Positions 53,663-63,859 of a DNA stretch of 64,000 nt are shown one piece after another (position 1 is the first letter of the stretch; every line of letters begins with the position of its first letter). Below the pieces are notes generated by a model, which made no database searches, was not told where the DNA came from, and saw only the letters and a list, made by a program, of their open reading frames with translations. The DNA is from Jannaschia rubra (GTDB lineage Bacteria > Pseudomonadota > Alphaproteobacteria > Rhodobacterales > Rhodobacteraceae). Location of the stretch: assembly GCF_001403735.1 (NCBI RefSeq), contig NZ_CXPG01000021.1, forward strand, positions 186,001 through 250,000, in the 5' to 3' direction. A program made the translations under genes and the position numbers.

Positions 53663-56600
53663 ATGGCGATGGAAAAGACCTTCAACCCGGCCGAGGCCGA
53701 GGCCCGGATCAGCGCCAGGTGGATCGAAGGCGGCCATTTCCGCGCAGGCGCCGGGGCGAAGCCGGGGGCCGAGACGTTCTCGATCCTCATCCCGCCGCCC
53801 AACGTCACCGGCAGCCTGCACATCGGGCACGCCTTCAACAACACGTTGCAGGACATCCTCGTCCGCTGGCACCGGATGCGGGGGTTCGACACGCTGTGGC
53901 AGCCCGGCACCGACCACGCCGGCATCGCCACGCAGATGGTGGTGGAGCGGGAACTGGCCGCCGAAGGCAAGACCCGCCGCGACTTCACGCGGCAGGACTT
54001 CACCGCCCGCGTCTGGGACCAGAAGGTGAAATCCGGCGGCCGAATCCGCGAACAGCTGACCCGACTGGGCGCCTCCTGCGACTGGGACCGGATGGCCTTC
54101 ACCATGTCGGGCGCGCCGGGCGCCCCCGCGGGCGAGGAGGGCAACTTCCACGACGCCGTCATCAAGGTCTTCGTCGAGATGTATCGGCAAGGCCTGATCT
54201 ACCGCGGCAAGCGCCTCGTGAACTGGGACCCGCATTTCGAGACGGCGATCTCGGACCTCGAGGTCGAGAACATCGAGACGGCGGGCCACATGTGGCACTT
54301 CAGGTATCCGCTGGCCGGGGGCGAGACTTATACCTACGTCGAGCGCGACGAGGACGGCGAGATCCTGTTCGAGGAGGAGCGCGACTACATCTCCATCGCC
54401 ACGACGCGCCCCGAGACGATGCTGGGCGACGGCGCGGTGGCGGTGCATCCGTCCGACAAGCGCTATGCGCCCATCGTCGGCAAGCTCTGCGAGATTCCGG
54501 TGGGGCCGAAGGCGCAGCGACGGCTGATCCCGATCATCACCGACGACTATCCGGACCCCGACTTCGGTTCCGGCGCGGTCAAGATCACCGGGGCGCATGA
54601 TTTCAACGACTATGCGGTCGCCAAGCGGAACGGTATCCCCTGCTATCGCCTGATGGATACGCGCGGCGTGATGCGCGACGACGGCCCCCCCTATGCCGAG
54701 GCGGCGGCCAAGGCGCAGGAGATCGTCGACGGCGCCGAGATGACCGAAGGCGAGATCGACGCGATCAACCTCGTGCCCGACGCCTACCGGGGGCTCGACC
54801 GGTTCGACGCGCGCCGTGCCGTGATCGCGGATATCACCGCCGAGGGACTGGCCGTCATGGTTCCCGCCACCGACCCGCGCCTGGGCGCGGGCGCGGGGTC
54901 GGCCACGGCGGATGTCACCGGCGCGCCGCCGCTCGACGCCTCCGAAGGGGGCGACATGCGGACGGAGGACGAGGCGCTGGTGCCGCTGGTCGAGGCGCGG
55001 CCGATCATGCAGCCCTATGGCGACCGTTCGAAGGTCGTGATCGAGCCGATGCTGACCGACCAGTGGTTCGTGGATACCGCCAAGATCGTGCAGCCCGCCA
55101 TCGACGCCGTGCGCAACGGGGACGTCACGATCCTGCCCGAGAGCGATCGCAAGGTGTATTTCCACTGGCTGGAGAATATCGAGCCGTGGTGCATCTCGCG
55201 CCAGCTCTGGTGGGGGCATCAGGTGCCGGTGTGGTACACGCTCGACCCCGACGGGGATGCCGACTGGCTGCCGATCTGCGCGCCGGACGCGGACGATGCC
55301 CTGCGACAGATCCGCCTGATCCACGGCGAGGACGCGGACGTGCGCTTCGTGCCCGACGAGGATGCCGCGCTCGACGTGATCCGCGACGACCTGTCGGGCC
55401 TGCGGACCCGCACCGGTGGCCGCATCCGCCAGCAGCAGGGCCCGCAGTCCATTCCCGCGTTCCGCGACCCGGACGTGCTGGACACCTGGTTCTCCTCCGG
55501 GCTCTGGCCTATCGGCACGCTGGGCTGGCCCGAACGGACCACGGCGCTGGAGCGGTATTTCCCGACCTCGACCCTCGTGACCGGGCAGGACATTCTGTTC
55601 TTCTGGGTCGCGCGGATGATGATGATGCAGCTGGCCGTCGTGGGCCAGGTGCCGTTTCGCACCGTCTATCTGCACGGGCTGGTCCGCGATGCGAAGGGCA
55701 AGAAGATGTCCAAGTCGCTGGGCAACGTCGTCGACCCGCTTGAGGTGATCGACGAATACGGCGCCGATGCCCTGCGGTTCACCAACGCGGCGATGGCGTC
55801 GATGGGCGGGTCGCTGAAGCTCGACCCGCAGCGGATCGCGGGCTATCGCAACTTCGGCACTAAGCTCTGGAACGCCGTCCGTTTCGCGGAAATGAACGGC
55901 GTGACCTTCGCCGGGTCGACGCCCCCCGCTGCGGATTTGACCGTCAACAAGTGGATCATGGGCGAGGTCGCCCGCGTGCGGCAGGAGGTGGACGAGGCGC
56001 TCGCCGCCTATCGCTTCGACGATGCGGCGAACGCGCTCTATCGCTTCGTCTGGAACGTGGTCTGCGACTGGTATGTCGAACTGTCGAAGCCCGTCCTGCA
56101 GGACGAGGGCGTGGCCGGCAAGGACGAGACGCAGGCCGTCATGGGTTGGGTGCTGGAACAGTGCATGATCCTGCTGCACCCCTTCATGCCCTTCGTGACC
56201 GAGGAACTCTGGACCGTCACGGACCACGACGGGATGCTGGTGACGGGCGACTGGCCTGTGAAGATCACCCCGGACCTGATTGATCCGGCTGCGGAATCGG
56301 AGATGCGATGGGTCATCGGCTTCGTCGAGGCGGTCCGCTCCGCGCGCGCCCAAATGAACGTGCCGGCCGGCGCCGTCATCCCCGTGATCGCCGTCGACCG
56401 CGATGAGGCCGCCCGTCAGGCGGCCGACCGGAACATGGCGTCGATCCAACGGCTTGCACGGATTTCCGGCATTGCCGACGGCCAAGCCCCGCGCGGGTCG
56501 ATCGCGGTGACGGCGAAGGGCGCCCGATTTGCCCTGCCTCTGGACGGGGTGATCGACGTGGCCGCCGAAAAGGCGAGGCTGGAGAAGTCGCTGGCGAAAC

Positions 56601-56764
56601 TCGGCAAGGAGATCAAGGGCATGGAAGGTCGCGTGAACAACCCGAACTTTGCCGCTTCCGCCCCGCCCGAGGTGGTCGAGGACACCCGCGCGAACCTTGC
56701 CGCCCGGCAGGAGGAAGCGGGCGTGATCCGCGCGGCGCTCGACAGCCTCGCGCAACTCGGGTGA
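53663..56764 (+). CDS. valS: Valine--tRNA ligase
   Basis: A 1033-residue class I aminoacyl-tRNA synthetase. The HIGH motif appears as [17 protein letters not shown] (about 46-62), the editing domain follows with [17 protein letters not shown], and the KMSKS loop is [15 protein letters not shown]. The C-terminal coiled coil ([20 protein letters not shown]) is complete. ATG 53663 has an in-frame ATG six bases later. The protein is somewhat longer than E. coli ValRS because of an Asp/Glu-rich stretch in the middle (around [13 protein letters not shown]). The TGA overlaps the GTG start of the next gene. The complement of this gene is open over 1042 codons, a shadow only. Confidence 0.97.
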   Translation: MAMEKTFNPAEAEARISARWIEGGHFRAGAGAKPGAETFSILIPPPNVTGSLHIGHAFNNTLQDILVRWHRMRGFDTLWQPGTDHAGIATQMVVERELAAEGKTRRDFTRQDFTARVWDQKVKSGGRIREQLTRLGASCDWDRMAFTMSGAPGAPAGEEGNFHDAVIKVFVEMYRQGLIYRGKRLVNWDPHFETAISDLEVENIETAGHMWHFRYPLAGGETYTYVERDEDGEILFEEERDYISIATTRPETMLGDGAVAVHPSDKRYAPIVGKLCEIPVGPKAQRRLIPIITDDYPDPDFGSGAVKITGAHDFNDYAVAKRNGIPCYRLMDTRGVMRDDGPPYAEAAAKAQEIVDGAEMTEGEIDAINLVPDAYRGLDRFDARRAVIADITAEGLAVMVPATDPRLGAGAGSATADVTGAPPLDASEGGDMRTEDEALVPLVEARPIMQPYGDRSKVVIEPMLTDQWFVDTAKIVQPAIDAVRNGDVTILPESDRKVYFHWLENIEPWCISRQLWWGHQVPVWYTLDPDGDADWLPICAPDADDALRQIRLIHGEDADVRFVPDEDAALDVIRDDLSGLRTRTGGRIRQQQGPQSIPAFRDPDVLDTWFSSGLWPIGTLGWPERTTALERYFPTSTLVTGQDILFFWVARMMMMQLAVVGQVPFRTVYLHGLVRDAKGKKMSKSLGNVVDPLEVIDEYGADALRFTNAAMASMGGSLKLDPQRIAGYRNFGTKLWNAVRFAEMNGVTFAGSTPPAADLTVNKWIMGEVARVRQEVDEALAAYRFDDAANALYRFVWNVVCDWYVELSKPVLQDEGVAGKDETQAVMGWVLEQCMILLHPFMPFVTEELWTVTDHDGMLVTGDWPVKITPDLIDPAAESEMRWVIGFVEAVRSARAQMNVPAGAVIPVIAVDRDEAARQAADRNMASIQRLARISGIADGQAPRGSIAVTAKGARFALPLDGVIDVAAEKARLEKSLAKLGKEIKGMEGRVNNPNFAASAPPEVVEDTRANLAARQEEAGVIRAALDSLAQLG

Positions 56765-57750
56765 CGTTCAACATCCTGATAATAGGGCAGAAAGGCCGCC
56801 TTACACACGAGGCGGCGCTGTTCGCCGCGACGCTGCGCCACAACTCGCCCGGCTGGTCCGGCCGCCTGATCGTGGCCGAGCCGGAACCGGGCGACCGCTG
56901 GCCCGACGACCCTCGCATCCCCGACGGGCCGCAGCGCGACCTTCTGACCGATCTCGGCGCCGAGATCGTGCCGTTCCGCAACTGGCACTTCGGCCACTAC
57001 TATCCGCAGGGCAACAAGATCGAGGGCCTTGTCACCCTGCCCGACGAACCCTTCGTATTCTTCGACACCGACACTGTCATCACGGCGGAACTGGCCGATC
57101 TGGACATCGACTTCACCCGCCCGTCCGCGTCGATGAAGCGTGAGGGAACATGGCCAGAGATCGAACTTTATGGCCCAGGTTACAATGACATATGGGGCGT
57201 TCTTCATGCACGGCGCGGCGGCCGGTTGGAGGATACGATCGACGAAAGCTGGCCCGACGAATACTGGCGCCGGTATCTCTATTTCAATGCCGGCTGGTTC
57301 TTCGGCGCCAACCCCCGCGCCTTTCACGACGCCTTCCGCGATGCCGCGCTGATGATCCGCGACGACCCGCCGGAGGAGATCGTCTGCCAGACGCTCGACC
57401 CCTGGCTCGACCAGGCCGCGCTGCCGCTGGCCATCCACGAACTGGGCGGCGGACGTCCGGGCGACAAGGGCGGCATCGCGGACGGCGTCTTCGACGGAAG
57501 CCACTCCTTCCACTACCGTTTCCTGCCGCTGATGTTCGCCACCGCCCCTGATCATGCGGTCGAGGCGGTCACGGCCGCGACCGCCCCCAACCCGGTCAAG
57601 AAGGTCCTGAAGGACTATGAGCCCTTCAAGCGGTTCCTCTATCAGCCCAAGGGCGCCAAGGCGCGCGCGCTGTTCGACCGCGCGGACCTGCCGCCCAAGG
57701 AACAGGCGATCCGCAACCGATTGAAACGCGAAGGGCTCTGGCTGCGCTAG
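56761..57750 (+). CDS. Putative GT-A-fold glycosyltransferase-like protein
   Basis: A 329-residue protein starting at a GTG that overlaps the valS stop. It has a Rossmann-like start ([20 protein letters not shown]), a GNKIEGL segment and the DTD motif in [11 protein letters not shown] (residues 102-104), the layout used by GT-A glycosyltransferases to hold a metal and a nucleotide sugar. The [17 protein letters not shown] stretch also resembles GT8-like enzymes. The donor and acceptor are unknown, and the family is not one I can name. It may be a Rhodobacterales-specific protein. The C-terminus ([20 protein letters not shown]) is basic. Its TAG shares CTAG (57747-57750) with the convergent gene. 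Confidence 0.7.
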   Translation: MTFNILIIGQKGRLTHEAALFAATLRHNSPGWSGRLIVAEPEPGDRWPDDPRIPDGPQRDLLTDLGAEIVPFRNWHFGHYYPQGNKIEGLVTLPDEPFVFFDTDTVITAELADLDIDFTRPSASMKREGTWPEIELYGPGYNDIWGVLHARRGGRLEDTIDESWPDEYWRRYLYFNAGWFFGANPRAFHDAFRDAALMIRDDPPEEIVCQTLDPWLDQAALPLAIHELGGGRPGDKGGIADGVFDGSHSFHYRFLPLMFATAPDHAVEAVTAATAPNPVKKVLKDYEPFKRFLYQPKGAKARALFDRADLPPKEQAIRNRLKREGLWLR

Positions 57751-58454
57751 AAGTTCGACAGGCTGGAGTTGGCCGCGGCGGCGAAGCGGTCGAGCACGGT
57801 ATCCCACATGGCAGCCGTGTCGCCGTCGTCCGCATCGTGGGTCAGCGTGAGGCGCGAGCCGCCCGGTTCGGCCGCGAAGGCCAGCGCGACGACGGACCCG
57901 TCGGGCGTGCCCAACCGCCAGTCGAGCATCAGCTGCTCCGGCACGACGGCCCGCGTCACCCGTGCCCAGTCGCCCTGCGTGCCGTCGAACAACACCTCGC
58001 GCAGGATGCCGCCCTCCGCCGCGTCGAGCGTGACGCCCTGCGGCAGGGCCCCGTCGCTGCGGGCCGACAGCGACACGCGGGCCACGGGCCACCAGATCGC
58101 GATGTCGTCGCAGAACAGCTTCCATGCCTCGGCCGGGGTCAGGCGCGTCGTCAGGCTGCGCTGAAGGCCGCCCGCGGGGCCGGGCGCCGGCCGGTCGGCC
58201 CGCAGGTCGCCCAGCCAGTCGCCCAGCGGCGCCGCGCCCCCGGGCACGAGCGCATAGAGGTTGCGGGTGCCCTTGCCCTGGACCGACACGAGACCCGCAT
58301 CGAGAAGGATCTTCAGGTGCTGCGACACGGCCGGGCGCGAGACCGGCATCCCGTCCGCGATCCGGCCCACGGCCATCGGTCCGCCCCGGAGGCGGTCGAG
58401 AACGGCCCGCCGCGTCGGGTCCGCAAGGGCCGTCAGGATCGTGTCGTATGTCAT
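57747..58454 (-). CDS. ArsR-type regulator fused to an SRPBCC (AHSA1-like) domain
   Basis: A 235-residue two-domain protein. The N-terminal ArsR winged helix (about 1-85) is DTILTALADPTRRAVLDRLR with recognition region VSRPAVSQHLKILLDAGLV. It has none of the cysteine or histidine ligands of metal-sensing ArsR proteins. The C-terminal SRPBCC domain (about 95-230; TPAEAWKLFCDDIAIWW) is a START-like hydrophobic-pocket fold, suggesting a hydrophobic ligand. In most genomes the two parts are neighbouring genes; here they are one. It is divergent from clpP with 193 bases between, and convergent with the previous gene. Confidence 0.88.
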   Translation of the reverse strand: MTYDTILTALADPTRRAVLDRLRGGPMAVGRIADGMPVSRPAVSQHLKILLDAGLVSVQGKGTRNLYALVPGGAAPLGDWLGDLRADRPAPGPAGGLQRSLTTRLTPAEAWKLFCDDIAIWWPVARVSLSARSDGALPQGVTLDAAEGGILREVLFDGTQGDWARVTRAVVPEQLMLDWRLGTPDGSVVALAFAAEPGGSRLTLTHDADDGDTAAMWDTVLDRFAAAANSSLSNF

Positions 58455-58647
58455 GGCTTTCCCTAGTCTCGTCCGCGACATGCGGTCAATCGCGACCCCG
58501 GAAGGGCGCGCTGTGCGGCGCAGGTCCGCCAGCCGGGGCGCGCGCGAAGACCGCCGGGATCGCCTTGAAGCCCCCCCGCCGCGCGCATAGGTTCGCGCCC
58601 GATGCCGCCGCGACAGGCGCGGGCCGGTTGGAAAAAGGGACAGCTCC

Positions 58648-59310
58648 ATGATCGACCCGGTCGACCAATTCCACAACAACCTCGTGCCCATGGTGGTCGA
58701 ACAGACGTCGCGCGGCGAGCGGGCCTATGACATCTTCTCGCGCCTTCTCAAGGAGCGGATCATTTTCGTGAACGGCCCCGTCCACGACGGGATGAGCCAG
58801 CTTGTCGTCGCGCAGCTGCTGCACCTGGAGGCGGAGAACCCGTCCAAGGAAATCAGCATGTACATCAACAGCCCCGGCGGCGTGGTAACGGCCGGCCTGT
58901 CGATCTACGACACGATGCAGTACATCCGGCCCGCCGTGTCCACGCTGGTCGTGGGCCAGGCCGCGTCGATGGGATCTGTCCTGTCGGTCGCGGGCGCCAA
59001 GGGGATGCGATTCAGCCTGCCCAACAGCCGGATCATGGTCCACCAGCCGTCCGGCGGCTATCAGGGTCAGGCCACGGATATCCTGATCCATGCGCGCGAG
59101 ACCGAGAAGGTCCGCAAGCAGCTTTACGAGATCTACGTCAAGCACACCGGCAACGACTACGAGGAAGTCGAGAAGACGCTGGAGCGCGACCGCTTCATGT
59201 CGCCGCAGGAGGCGAAGGACTGGGGTCACATCGACGAGATCGTCGAGAGCCGCGGCGACGCCAAGCCCGACGACAAGGCGTCGGACGACAAGGGCTCCGA
59301 CAAGAAGTAA
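58648..59310 (+). CDS. clpP: ATP-dependent Clp protease proteolytic subunit
   Basis: A 220-residue serine protease subunit of the Clp tetradecamer. The catalytic Ser107 lies in [11 protein letters not shown], His132 in [13 protein letters not shown], and the Asp is in the later [14 protein letters not shown] region. [20 protein letters not shown] is the substrate-binding strand. The C-terminus carries a Lys/Asp-rich tail ([17 protein letters not shown]). It lies 221 bases upstream of clpX with GC-rich hairpins between them (for example GGCGGC 59344-59349 with GCCGCC 59354-59359), so clpX may have its own promoter. Confidence 0.96.
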   Translation: MIDPVDQFHNNLVPMVVEQTSRGERAYDIFSRLLKERIIFVNGPVHDGMSQLVVAQLLHLEAENPSKEISMYINSPGGVVTAGLSIYDTMQYIRPAVSTLVVGQAASMGSVLSVAGAKGMRFSLPNSRIMVHQPSGGYQGQATDILIHARETEKVRKQLYEIYVKHTGNDYEEVEKTLERDRFMSPQEAKDWGHIDEIVESRGDAKPDDKASDDKGSDKK

Positions 59311-59531
59311 CGCGGGCCCCCGGCCCCCGATGACGCAGGGCCCGGCGGCCGTCGCCGCCGTGCCCGACCCGCCCCCGGGCGGCACGATCCGCCGGGCGGC
59401 GCACGGGATTTTGGCATTGTGGCCCCCGTTGCTTCCGCCTAGGCTTTGCGACAAATCGAATTCAAGCGGCGGGGACGATGGCCCCCGGGGTCGGCGGTCC
59501 CGGCAGGGCCGCACGGACCAAGGAGGCGACG

Positions 59532-60800
59532 ATGGCCAACACATCCAATTCGGGCGACGGCAAGAATACGCTCTATTGCAGCTTCTGCGGCAAGTCCCAG
59601 CATGAGGTCCGCAAGCTGATCGCGGGGCCGACGGTGTTCATCTGCGACGAATGCGTCGAGCTGTGCATGGACATCATCCGCGAGGAGACGAAGGCCGCGG
59701 GCCTGAAATCCTCCGACGGCACGCCCACCCCGCGCGAGATCTGCAAGGTGCTGGACGACTACGTCATCGGGCAGGAGCACGCCAAGCGCGTCCTGTCGGT
59801 GGCGGTCCACAACCATTACAAGCGGCTCGACAATTCGGGGAAGTCCGACATCGAGCTGGCAAAGTCGAACATCCTGCTGATCGGCCCCACGGGCTGCGGC
59901 AAGACGCTGCTGGCGCAGACGCTGGCGCGCATCCTCGACGTGCCGTTCACCATGGCCGATGCGACGACCCTGACCGAAGCCGGATACGTGGGCGAGGATG
60001 TCGAGAACATCATCCTCAAGCTGCTGCAAGCCAGCGAATACAACGTCGAGCGGGCGCAGCGGGGCATCGTCTATATCGACGAGGTCGACAAGATCACGCG
60101 CAAGTCCGACAACCCCTCGATCACCCGCGACGTGTCGGGCGAAGGGGTGCAGCAGGCGCTGCTCAAGATCATGGAGGGCACGGTCGCCTCCGTCCCGCCG
60201 CAGGGCGGGCGCAAGCATCCCCAGCAGGAGTTCCTGCAGGTGGACACGACCAACATCCTGTTCGTCTGCGGCGGCGCCTTCGCGGGCCTGGACAAGATCA
60301 TCGCGCAGCGTGGCAAGGGGTCCAGCATGGGCTTCGGCGCGGACGTGAAGGCACCCGACGAGAAATCCGTGGGCGAATACTTCAAGGACCTGGAGCCGGA
60401 GGACCTGCTGAAGTTCGGCCTGATCCCCGAATTCGTCGGCCGCCTGCCCGTCATCGCGACGCTGACCGATCTGGACCTCGACGCGCTGGTCATCATCCTG
60501 ACGCAGCCCAAGAACGCCCTGGTCAAGCAGTATCAGCGCCTGTTCGAGCTGGAGAACGTCAAGCTGACCTTCACCGAGGACGCGCTTCAGGCGATCGGCA
60601 AGCGCGCCATCCAGCGCAAGACCGGCGCTCGCGGCCTGCGGTCTATCATGGAGGACATCCTGCTCGACACGATGTTCGAACTGCCGGGTCTGGATACCGT
60701 GGACGAAGTCGTGGTGAACGAGGAGGCCGTGCGCCGCGAGGTGAAGCCCCTGCTGATCCACTCCGACGACAAGACGAGGGAGTCGGCGACGGCGGGCTGA
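59532..60800 (+). CDS. clpX: ATP-dependent Clp protease ATP-binding subunit ClpX
   Basis: A 422-residue AAA+ unfoldase that feeds substrates to ClpP; in alphaproteobacteria it also degrades CtrA. The N-terminal zinc-binding domain has C16, C19, C38 and C41 (YCSFCGK and [10 protein letters not shown]). Walker A is [14 protein letters not shown] (residues 118-125), Walker B is [10 protein letters not shown], and pore loop 1 (GYVGEDV) is conserved. ATG 59532 follows a perfect AAGGAGGCGACG ribosome binding site, and [20 protein letters not shown] is the expected N-terminus, so the longer frame from 59478 is rejected. Confidence 0.97.
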   Translation: MANTSNSGDGKNTLYCSFCGKSQHEVRKLIAGPTVFICDECVELCMDIIREETKAAGLKSSDGTPTPREICKVLDDYVIGQEHAKRVLSVAVHNHYKRLDNSGKSDIELAKSNILLIGPTGCGKTLLAQTLARILDVPFTMADATTLTEAGYVGEDVENIILKLLQASEYNVERAQRGIVYIDEVDKITRKSDNPSITRDVSGEGVQQALLKIMEGTVASVPPQGGRKHPQQEFLQVDTTNILFVCGGAFAGLDKIIAQRGKGSSMGFGADVKAPDEKSVGEYFKDLEPEDLLKFGLIPEFVGRLPVIATLTDLDLDALVIILTQPKNALVKQYQRLFELENVKLTFTEDALQAIGKRAIQRKTGARGLRSIMEDILLDTMFELPGLDTVDEVVVNEEAVRREVKPLLIHSDDKTRESATAG

Positions 60801-60811
60801 CGGGGCGGAAT

Positions 60812-60837
60812 CGGCGGTCCGCATCTTGCGGCCGCCG
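60812..60837 (+). terminator. Probable clpX terminator hairpin
   Basis: Bases 60812-60837 fold into a GC-rich stem (CGGCGGTC paired with GGCCGCCG, then CGCA with TGCG across one bulged C) with a three-base loop, starting 12 bases after the clpX stop. There is no T-run straight after, although a run of five T occurs near 60864. A CATAAT hexamer at 60851-60856 could be a -10 for the following lipoprotein gene, with a poor -35. Confidence 0.4.
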
Positions 60838-60977
60838 CTGACGCGGCAGACATAATCGCCACGTTTTTCCGCGAATTGTCGCGCCCTTCGCAACGGACTT
60901 CACAGGTTCGCGATCCTTCGCTACGGTCGGACGCAAGGCAGCTCCGGTCAACGGGGCGCCATGGGCAGTAGCAGATC

Positions 60978-62027
60978 ATGGGACATTCGACAGTGCGACA
61001 GGCATTCGACGGGGCGAGGACGCCCGCTTCCATCCGGTTTTCGACATCTCTGGCGCTGATCGCCCTGATCGCGGGCTGTCAGCCGGGCGCCACCGGCGGC
61101 GGCGACGCGACGCGCGCCGCATCGCCCAGGGGCAGCGTCCAGCTCGTCGACCGCGACGTCGAGGCGCCCGAGATATTCCAGGTCAAGGACAGCGCCCTGT
61201 GGGACGGACGGCCGTCGCTGGGCGGTGTCTGGGTCGCGGCGCCTGGCGTCACGGACCCGGAGCGCGTCCTGATCCGCAATCCAGGAAACGGCAAGACCGT
61301 GGTCGGTGCCCTGTTCAAGCGCGAACGCGACAACCCCGGCCCGCCGCTGCAACTGTCGTCGGACGCGGCAGCGTCGCTCGGCATCCTTGCCGGATCGCCC
61401 AGCCCGATCGACGTGGTCGCCCTGCGCCGCGAGGAGGTGTCCGCGCCCGCCGTTCCGCCCGTCGTCCCGGCCGAGACCGGAGCGATCCTGACCGCCGGGG
61501 CCGATCCGACGATGGCGGAAGCCACCCCCGAGGTTGCCGCCGTCGAACCCGCGCCGCAGGAAGCGACCGCCGTGGCCACCGCCGCCGTCGCCGCGCTCGA
61601 CACCTCCGGGACACCCGCCCCGGTCGCCGTGGTGCAGGCCGAACCGCGTCGCGGCAACATCTTCACCCGCATCTTCCGGCGCGGACGGCAGGCCCCCGCG
61701 CCCATGCCCGACGAGACAGCGATGCCGGAGCCGGTCGCGGCCACGGCGGTGGCGGTCACGCAGACCTCGCTCGACGCACCTGCGGCACCGACGACAGGCG
61801 GCGGAGTGGTCCAGGTCGCCACCTTCTCGGTCGAGAAGAACGCCCGGGCCGCCGGGCAGAAGTTGACGGACGCGGGCCTTTCGGCCACGGTTCAGGCTCA
61901 GGACAGCGGAAATCGTCAAGTCTGGCGTGTGCTGGCGACGCCTTCGGGGTCGACGGGCGACCGGGCGGCGGTTATCCGCAAGGTAAGGGACCTGGGCTTT
62001 CCGGACGCTTTCGCGACCCGCGGCTGA
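60978..62027 (+). CDS. Lipoprotein with C-terminal SPOR domain
   Basis: A 349-residue protein. The signal peptide ends in LIAGC, with C34 as the lipidation site. A long Ala/Pro/Val-rich linker (about 140-270) is probably disordered and spans the periplasm. A C-terminal SPOR domain (about 275-349; VVQVATFSVEKNARAAGQKL through WRVLATPSGSTGDRAAVIRKV) binds denuded peptidoglycan glycan strands. It is 46 bases upstream of a D,D-carboxypeptidase gene, so a role in septal or cell-wall remodelling is likely. The domain order resembles RlpA-like proteins, but no double-psi barrel is evident. Confidence 0.85.
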   Translation: MGHSTVRQAFDGARTPASIRFSTSLALIALIAGCQPGATGGGDATRAASPRGSVQLVDRDVEAPEIFQVKDSALWDGRPSLGGVWVAAPGVTDPERVLIRNPGNGKTVVGALFKRERDNPGPPLQLSSDAAASLGILAGSPSPIDVVALRREEVSAPAVPPVVPAETGAILTAGADPTMAEATPEVAAVEPAPQEATAVATAAVAALDTSGTPAPVAVVQAEPRRGNIFTRIFRRGRQAPAPMPDETAMPEPVAATAVAVTQTSLDAPAAPTTGGGVVQVATFSVEKNARAAGQKLTDAGLSATVQAQDSGNRQVWRVLATPSGSTGDRAAVIRKVRDLGFPDAFATRG

Positions 62028-62073
62028 GGGCCTATAGCGCCTCGATTCCCATTCCGTACCGAAGGGTTCCGCC

Positions 62074-63231
62074 ATGCTTCGCCCCTTGATCGCCGCCCTT
62101 CTGCTCGCCTCGCCCGCCCTGGCGCAGGAGTTTTCGACCCAGGCCGGCTCCGCCGTCGTGGTGGACCACAACACAGGGCAGACGCTGCTGTCCAAGAACG
62201 CCGACGTGCCCCTGCCGCCGGCGTCCATGTCCAAGCTGATGACCCTCTACATGGTGTTCGAGGCGTTGGAGGACGGGCGCCTGACGCTCGACACCGAACT
62301 GCCGGTCTCGGCCCACGCGGCGCAATACGGCGGCTCGACCATGTTTCTCGATCCGCGCGACCGCGTCCGGGTCGAGGACCTGATCCGCGGCGTCGTCGTC
62401 CTGTCGGGCAACGACGCGACCGCCGTGCTGGCCGAGGCCCTGTCGCCCGACGGGACCGAGGACGGTTTCGCCCAGATGATGACGGAACGCGCGCATGAGA
62501 TCGGCATGGGCAATTCGATGTTCCGCAACTCCAACGGCTGGCCCGCCGCCGGGCACGTCATGTCGATGAACGACCTGGCGATCCTGGCCGAAAAGCTCAT
62601 CACCGACTTTCCGCAATACTACCCCTATTTCGCGGAGCGGGAGTTCGCCTTCGACGGCCGCTCACCTTCCAACCGCTTCAACCGCAACCCCCTTCTGACG
62701 CTGGGCATCGGGGCCGACGGTCTCAAGACCGGTCACACGCAGGAGGCGGGCTACGGCCTTGTCGGCAGCGCGGTGCAGGGCGACCGGCGCGTGACCTTCG
62801 TAATCTCGGGGCTCGAAAGCCCCAGCCAGCGGGCGGACGAGAGCGAGCGCATCGTGAACTGGGCGTTCCGCCAGTTCGCCGAGGTGGACCTGGCGGTCGA
62901 TGCGATTCCCGCGATGACCGCCGACGTCTTCATGGGCGAGGCGGCGACGGTGCCGCTGGTTCCCGAAGTCGGTCTCACGATGCTCCTGCCCACGTCCGGG
63001 CGGGAGGCGGTCTCGGGCGAGATCGCCTACGACGGCCCGATCGAGGCGCCGGTCGAGGCCGGCACCCGGCTCGGCACCCTGACGCTCGCCCATCCGGGGA
63101 TCGAGCCGATGGTCGTGCCGCTGGTCGCAGGCGCCGATGTGCCCCGCGCCGGTCCCCTGCGCCGCATCCAGATTGCGGGCGGTCGTGTCGCGGGCGAGGT
63201 TCTGGGCACCGCCATGGAACGTTTCCGGTAG
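62074..63231 (+). CDS. D-alanyl-D-alanine carboxypeptidase (PBP5/6-like)
   Basis: A 385-residue penicillin-binding protein with a signal peptide (1-18, SPALAQE). Active-site motifs are S51-M-S-K54 (PPASMSKLMTLYM), S111-G-N113 (VVLSGNDATAV) and K218-T-G (ADGLKTGHTQEAGYG). The C-terminal PBP5-C-like beta domain (about 290-385) ends in a basic, amphipathic helix (GEVLGTAMERFR), the usual membrane anchor. It removes the terminal D-Ala from pentapeptide stems of peptidoglycan. It shares a transcript with the SPOR lipoprotein gene upstream. Confidence 0.94.
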   Translation: MLRPLIAALLLASPALAQEFSTQAGSAVVVDHNTGQTLLSKNADVPLPPASMSKLMTLYMVFEALEDGRLTLDTELPVSAHAAQYGGSTMFLDPRDRVRVEDLIRGVVVLSGNDATAVLAEALSPDGTEDGFAQMMTERAHEIGMGNSMFRNSNGWPAAGHVMSMNDLAILAEKLITDFPQYYPYFAEREFAFDGRSPSNRFNRNPLLTLGIGADGLKTGHTQEAGYGLVGSAVQGDRRVTFVISGLESPSQRADESERIVNWAFRQFAEVDLAVDAIPAMTADVFMGEAATVPLVPEVGLTMLLPTSGREAVSGEIAYDGPIEAPVEAGTRLGTLTLAHPGIEPMVVPLVAGADVPRAGPLRRIQIAGGRVAGEVLGTAMERFR

Positions 63232-63265
63232 AGGGCGGCACTGGGGGCTGATAAGGCTCCGGCCC

Positions 63266-63859
63266 ATGTTCATATCGCTCGAAGGCATCGACGGGTCCGG
63301 CAAGTCGACCCAGGCGCGTCGGCTGGCCGACACCCTGCGCGCACGCGGCCATGCCGTGACCCTGACGCGGGAGCCAGGCGGCAGCGAAGGTGCGGAGGCC
63401 ATTCGCCGCCTGCTGGTCGAGGGGGAGCCCGATCGCTGGTCGGCCGAGACCGAGCTTCTTTTGTTCAACGCCGCGCGGCGGGACCATTTGGAGCGGCTGA
63501 TCGACCCCGCGCTGGCGCGCGGCGACTGGGTGGTGACGGACCGTTTCGCCGATTCGACCCGGGTCTATCAGGCCACGCGCGGCGGTTCCCGCGATACGGT
63601 GGACGCGCTCCACCACCTCATGATCGGACGCGAGCCGGATCTGACCGTCCTGATCGACATGGACCCGCGCGAGGCCCTGTCGCGTGGCCTGGCCCGCGCC
63701 TCGGGCGAGGATCGGTTCGAGGATCTGGGCCTGGCCTTTCAGGAGCGTCTGCGCGCCGGATTCCTGTCGCTGGCGCAGGAGTTCCCCGACCGCATCCGCA
63801 CCGTCGACGGCGCCGCCGACGCGGGTACCGTGGCCGCGCGCATCGAGGCCCTGTTGTGA
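63266..63859 (+). CDS. tmk: Thymidylate kinase
   Basis: A 197-residue P-loop kinase converting dTMP to dTDP. The start MFISLEGIDGSGKSTQARRL holds Walker A (residues 7-15), TREPGGSEGAEAIRRLL is the DR(Y/H)-region counterpart, and VVTDRFADSTRVYQ and RASGEDRFEDLGLAFQERLR (the lid) are conserved. The TGA overlaps the GTG start of holB (63856-63859), the usual tmk-holB pairing of dNTP synthesis and replication genes. Confidence 0.95.
   Translation: MFISLEGIDGSGKSTQARRLADTLRARGHAVTLTREPGGSEGAEAIRRLLVEGEPDRWSAETELLLFNAARRDHLERLIDPALARGDWVVTDRFADSTRVYQATRGGSRDTVDALHHLMIGREPDLTVLIDMDPREALSRGLARASGEDRFEDLGLAFQERLRAGFLSLAQEFPDRIRTVDGAADAGTVAARIEALL

Noticed and set aside
53627-56755. Antisense frame of 1042 codons opposite valS
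   Set aside because: Same shadow effect; composition is His/Arg/Gly-rich and valS on the other strand is unambiguous.
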